NCBI GenBank assembly: GCA_016188575.1
Contig: JACPHN010000119.1
Coordinates: forward strand, 1-7,719
DNA length: 7,719 bases
Source: Candidatus Schekmanbacteria bacterium
Lineage (GTDB): Bacteria > CSSED10-310 > JACPHN01
Direction of reading: 5' to 3'
Shown: piece after piece, positions 5,207-7,719 of the stretch
Position numbering within the stretch: position 1 is the stretch's first letter
Layout of the letters: every line of letters begins with the position of its first letter
Notes under the pieces: generated by a model
The model's input: only the letters and a program-made list of their open reading frames with translations
What the model was told of the DNA's origin: nothing
Databases searched by the model: none
Made by a program: the position numbers and the translations under genes

Positions 5207-6823
5207 CCGTGGGATTTCCGTCCACGCATCGCGCCGCCGGCTCGCGGTTCGCTCGGCCGACGTAAGATGCCGCAAGAGCGCCGGGAGCTCGCCGAGGAGG
5301 TCGGTGGCGATCAGCGATTCCTGGCCGAGGCGGGCGGCGGCGCGATCGCCGGCGAGGCCGTGGAGATAGGTGCCGCCGACGGCGGCGGCATAACCCGCCA
5401 GGCCGCGGCCGAGGAAAGCGCCGATGATGCCGGTCAGCACATCGCCCATGCCGCCGGTCGCCATCCCGGGATTTCCCGTGGTGTTGATGCTGGCGCGCCC
5501 GTCCGGCGCGGCGACGACGCTGCGATGACCCTTGAGCACCACCGTGGCGCCGGATCGGCGCGCGAGCTCCAGGGCGCTCTCCAGTTGCCGCGCCGAGACC
5601 TCCGTAACCGGCGTGCCCAGCAGCCTGGCGGCTTCACCGTGATGGGGCGTGAGCACGAGCTGGCGGCTCTGGAATGGCGGGTCGGCCAGGCGCTGGAGCG
5701 CGTCGGGATCCGCGGCGAGCGCGTTGAGCCCGTCCGCATCCACCACCATGGGCCGGTTGACGAGACTCAGAATGTCCAGCGCGAGCCGTCGCGTTTCCGC
5801 TACCGCGCCGAGACCCGGACCGAGCAGCACGGCATCCCGAGTGTCGGAGAGGTCGATGATGGCCTCGCGGGCCTCGGCGGAAAGCGTGCCCTGATCCGTC
5901 TCCGGCATCGGCGCGGTCATCGCCTCGATAATCGCCGGTTCGATCGCGTTGTTGCACGATGCCGGACAGGCGATGGTAACGAGGCCCGCGCCCATGCGCA
6001 TGGCCGCATGCGATGCCATGATGCCGGCGCCCGTGAATCCCCGGGAGGTGGCGACCACCAGAAGCTTGCCGAGCTTTCCCTTGTGGATGTCGAGTGAGCG
6101 CGGCGGGAAGGGCCATCGCCACTCGTCGGGGAGCAGAATCGCATACGGCGTGTCGGCGCCCGCGAGAACCGCCGCGGGGAGCGAGATATCGACGACGCGC
6201 ACCCGCCCCGCAAGCGCGGCCGCGGGGTACACGGCGAGACCGACCTTGGGCAGGCCGAACGTCACGGTCAGATCCGCGGCGACGGCGGGTCCGATGATCT
6301 GTCCCGTATCGCTGCTCACACCGGACGGCACGTCAACGGCGCAGATTGGCCGATCGCTTGCCCGCAGCACCGCGATGATCGCTGCCGCAACTCCCGTTGC
6401 CGCCGCGCGCAACCCCGTGCCGAGCAGCGCGTCGACCAGTACGTCGCAGGAAAGCAGATCCGCGCGGTTCTGCTCGAGCTCCTCGGGCGAGGCGATTTGC
6501 CGAATTTCCAGGCCCATCTTTTGTGCGATGACGTAGTTGCCCAGGGCCTCGCCCTGCAGCGTCGCCGGGTCTGCCGCGACAAAGACCCGCACGCTCGCGC
6601 CGCGATTGGCCAGATGGCGGGCGATGACAAAACCATCCCCTCCGTTATTCCCCTTGCCGCACACGACGCTTACCGCGCCCGCCCCGCTTTCGCGAAACAC
6701 GTCCAGAATCGCGTCCGCGGCGCGCAGGCCCGCGTTTTCCATGAGCACCAGGCCGGGAATCGCCGTGAGCTCAATCGCCTCCCGGTCCAGGCGCTGCATG
6801 ACGTGAGAAGTGACGACCTTCAT
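5204..6823 (-). CDS. nnr: Bifunctional NAD(P)H-hydrate epimerase / ADP-dependent NAD(P)H-hydrate dehydratase
   Basis: Repairs NAD(P)H that has been hydrated by heat, acid or GAPDH side reaction. The N-terminal domain interconverts R- and S-NAD(P)HX, and the C-terminal domain dehydrates S-NADHX using ADP. The 539 residues match the usual length of the fused form. The YjeF_N epimerase domain covers about 1-225, with LMENAG (27-32), GKGNNGGDG (56-64), DALLGTG (131-137) and VDVPSG (163-168). The ribokinase-like dehydratase domain covers about 235-525. It shows HKGKLGKLLVV (247-257), LGPGLG (334-339), DADGLNAL (362-369), LTPHHGEAARLLG (391-403) and NTTGNPGMATGGMGDVLTG (447-465), with Asp460 as the expected catalytic base. 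Nothing essential is missing. Start ATG 6823-6821 has AGGAG 9 bases upstream (6833-6837). It is the first gene of the operon with the SDR gene. nnr often sits in unrelated operons, so the pairing says little about the SDR substrate. Confidence 0.95.
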   Translation of the reverse strand: MKVVTSHVMQRLDREAIELTAIPGLVLMENAGLRAADAILDVFRESGAGAVSVVCGKGNNGGDGFVIARHLANRGASVRVFVAADPATLQGEALGNYVIAQKMGLEIRQIASPEELEQNRADLLSCDVLVDALLGTGLRAAATGVAAAIIAVLRASDRPICAVDVPSGVSSDTGQIIGPAVAADLTVTFGLPKVGLAVYPAAALAGRVRVVDISLPAAVLAGADTPYAILLPDEWRWPFPPRSLDIHKGKLGKLLVVATSRGFTGAGIMASHAAMRMGAGLVTIACPASCNNAIEPAIIEAMTAPMPETDQGTLSAEAREAIIDLSDTRDAVLLGPGLGAVAETRRLALDILSLVNRPMVVDADGLNALAADPDALQRLADPPFQSRQLVLTPHHGEAARLLGTPVTEVSARQLESALELARRSGATVVLKGHRSVVAAPDGRASINTTGNPGMATGGMGDVLTGIIGAFLGRGLAGYAAAVGGTYLHGLAGDRAAARLGQESLIATDLLGELPALLRHLTSAERTASRRRDAWTEIPR

Positions 6824-6832
6824 CCTGGTGCG

Positions 6833-6837
6833 CTCCT
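6833..6837 (-). promoter_or_regulatory. Shine-Dalgarno of nnr
   Basis: AGGAG on the minus strand, 9 bases before the nnr ATG. It supports the start at 6823, whose protein also begins with the family-typical S-x-x-M-x-x-x-D pattern. Repeat copy D ends only about 6 bases upstream of it. Confidence 0.7.
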
Positions 6838-6842
6838 GAGCC

Positions 6843-6866
6843 GAATTTTCGGCGTCAGCCGAATAT
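6843..6866 (-). repeat. Dispersed repeat, copy D (left partner of pair D/E)
   Basis: On the minus strand ATATTCGGCTGACGCCGAAA followed by ATTC. It contains a perfect small hairpin: TTCGGC (6848-6853), loop GTCA, GCCGAA (6858-6863). It lies in the nnr 5' leader, so it may be transcribed. It faces copy E. Confidence 0.65.
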
Positions 6867-6902
6867 CGGGTGATGCTCCCTTACAAGTGTCCACGGGCAT
6901 TA

Positions 6903-6947
6903 CGCTCGCCATGGGGTAAACCACATTCTGCCGACACGCGAAATTCC
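6903..6947 (+). repeat. Dispersed repeat, copy E (right partner of pair D/E)
   Basis: CGCTCGCCATGG, then GGTAAACCACATTCTGCCGA, then CACGCGAAATTCCG. The first 12 bases equal those of copy A, and GTAAACCAC is shared with copy C. Together with D it frames a 105-base segment in the spacer between the Rpn-family gene and nnr. Confidence 0.7.
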
Positions 6948-6999
6948 GACGCAAGTGCGATCCGGCGGGCGCCCCAACCACCCGCCAATGGCAGCCCGG

Positions 7000-7719
7000 C
7001 TACTCCGATGGTTTCTCAGCCGGTCCGAGCAGCGCGTCTATCGCTTCCAGCGGCTCGCCACTGCTTAGCGCGCGGGTGATCGCCTTGAGGCGCTCGATCG
7101 CCTCGATCCTTCGCGCTCGCGCCAGGAGCTCCGCAGCTTGTGCGGGAAACCGGACGCTCAATCCGACGTCGATCGCTTCAAGCAGACCTTTCTGAATTCC
7201 CAGCCGCTCGCCCTTCTCGATTCCGAGTCGCTCGATGCTGGTAACGTAGGCCATTTTCTCACCTTTCTCCATTTTCTCGACTTCGTCACGAAACGGCTCT
7301 TCCAGCTCCGCCGGCAGAATCAGCAGCCAGTCGATGAACCGAAAGAGCGCCTCGACTTCTTCTCGATTATACCCGCGCTCGTAGAGCATCCGTACGAGGC
7401 GCAGCTTCCACGCCAGGCGCTGTTTCTGGTCCCGCGTTCGGGTCGCCCCGACGTACGCCATGACCACCAGCGCAAAGGGATTCAGGTTTGCCTCGAGCTG
7501 GATCCACTGTTTCGCATAGTCCACGATCTTCACTACCGGGAACCAGAATCTCACCCCGCAGTCCCAGCGCTGGCGCTCGTAGAGCCCCGGCCGGAAATCG
7601 TCGTCGAGGTCCGTGAGCACCGCCACGCTGATCACCTCCCTGTGGTAGCGGTCGAAGATGCGGTAGTTGTAGACGAACATTCGCTCGTCAAAGCCGTCCT
7701 CCGCGCGCCCTTGCACCTC
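7000..7719 (-). CDS. Rpn-family PD-(D/E)XK nuclease/putative transposase, 5' end cut by window edge
   Basis: The frame is open from the right edge (7719) to TAG at 7002-7000: 239 residues seen. It begins EVQGRAEDGFDERMFVYNYR, then IFDRYHREVISVAVLTD. In this family the H-I-E-x-Q strand carries the active-site E-x-Q of the PD-(D/E)XK nuclease fold, so the cut falls just before the catalytic glutamate; the GTG at 7716 is not the real start. Next come the family's typical segment FWFPVVKIVDYAKQWIQLE (58-76), an N-P-F-A-x-V-V-M-A helix (80-88), and a W/K/R-rich helical region (101-150). The C-terminal tail has a duplicated RLGI(E/Q)KG (164-170 and 172-178) and long helices. Rpn proteins are linked to RecA-independent recombination and to phage or mobile DNA contexts; the native role is debated. 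Repeat copies D and E lie just downstream. Confidence 0.85.
   Translation of the reverse strand, partial: EVQGRAEDGFDERMFVYNYRIFDRYHREVISVAVLTDLDDDFRPGLYERQRWDCGVRFWFPVVKIVDYAKQWIQLEANLNPFALVVMAYVGATRTRDQKQRLAWKLRLVRMLYERGYNREEVEALFRFIDWLLILPAELEEPFRDEVEKMEKGEKMAYVTSIERLGIEKGERLGIQKGLLEAIDVGLSVRFPAQAAELLARARRIEAIERLKAITRALSSGEPLEAIDALLGPAEKPSE

Noticed and set aside
3701-6097. A 798-codon open frame on the plus strand
   Set aside because: It lies antisense to the SDR and nnr genes, whose motifs are complete. Its translation is R/G/A/D-rich low-complexity sequence with no domain, as expected of a GC-rich shadow frame.
6843-6930. Promoter boxes for the nnr operon within the D/E spacer (TTGTAA, TGGACA, GATATT on the minus strand)
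   Set aside because: Spacings are about 13 and 20 bases, outside the normal range. No convincing pair was found.
1-7719. CRISPR array, tRNA, rRNA, riboswitch, toxin-antitoxin pair or phage defence operon
   Set aside because: No regularly spaced direct repeats, cloverleaf sequence, known riboswitch core or paired small ORFs were seen. The lone Rpn-family gene does not by itself make a defence system.

Overview
The window is GC-rich DNA with the look of a high-GC proteobacterium-like or uncultured soil or groundwater lineage. I cannot name the taxon from sequence alone. Four protein-coding genes look intact or are cut only by the window edge; the rest is relic DNA and dispersed repeats.

Layout. 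(1) 1-821, minus strand: a polytopic membrane protein of unknown family, cut by the left edge. (2) 822-2121: a gene-poor stretch with a frameshifted relic of an IS200/IS605-type transposase TnpA, a 25-codon N-terminal relic that resembles the Rpn/PD-(D/E)XK transposase-like family, and about 800 bases with no convincing gene. (3) 2122-3900, plus strand: a membrane-anchored SGNH/GDSL hydrolase with a probable PA14-like beta domain at its N-terminus. (4) 3901-4153: a convergent intergenic region packed with inverted repeats. (5) 4154-6823, minus strand: a tight two-gene operon. The first gene is the bifunctional NAD(P)H-hydrate epimerase/ADP-dependent dehydratase (nnr). The second is an extended-SDR NAD-dependent epimerase/dehydratase resembling HpnA. 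The ribosome binding site of the second overlaps the stop codon of the first. (6) 6824-6999: another repeat-bearing spacer. (7) 7000-7719, minus strand: the C-terminal part of an Rpn-family protein, cut by the right edge just at its catalytic E-x-Q motif.

The most notable signal outside the genes is a dispersed repeat of about 35-45 bases. Its core is ATTCGGCCGACGCC preceded by GTGTAAACCAC. It occurs five times (1191-1234, 3901-3931, 4092-4125, 6843-6866, 6903-6947). Four copies form two inward-facing pairs, around 3901-4125 and 6843-6947, and the fifth begins exactly where the Rpn-like N-terminal relic stops resembling its family. This layout suggests a small inverted-repeat (MITE-like) element family that colonises gene ends.

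The genes do not form one obvious pathway. The nnr-epimerase pair is a real transcription unit. The SGNH protein probably modifies an envelope polysaccharide or lipid in the periplasm. The Rpn, TnpA and repeat traces mark the window as a site of past mobile-element activity.
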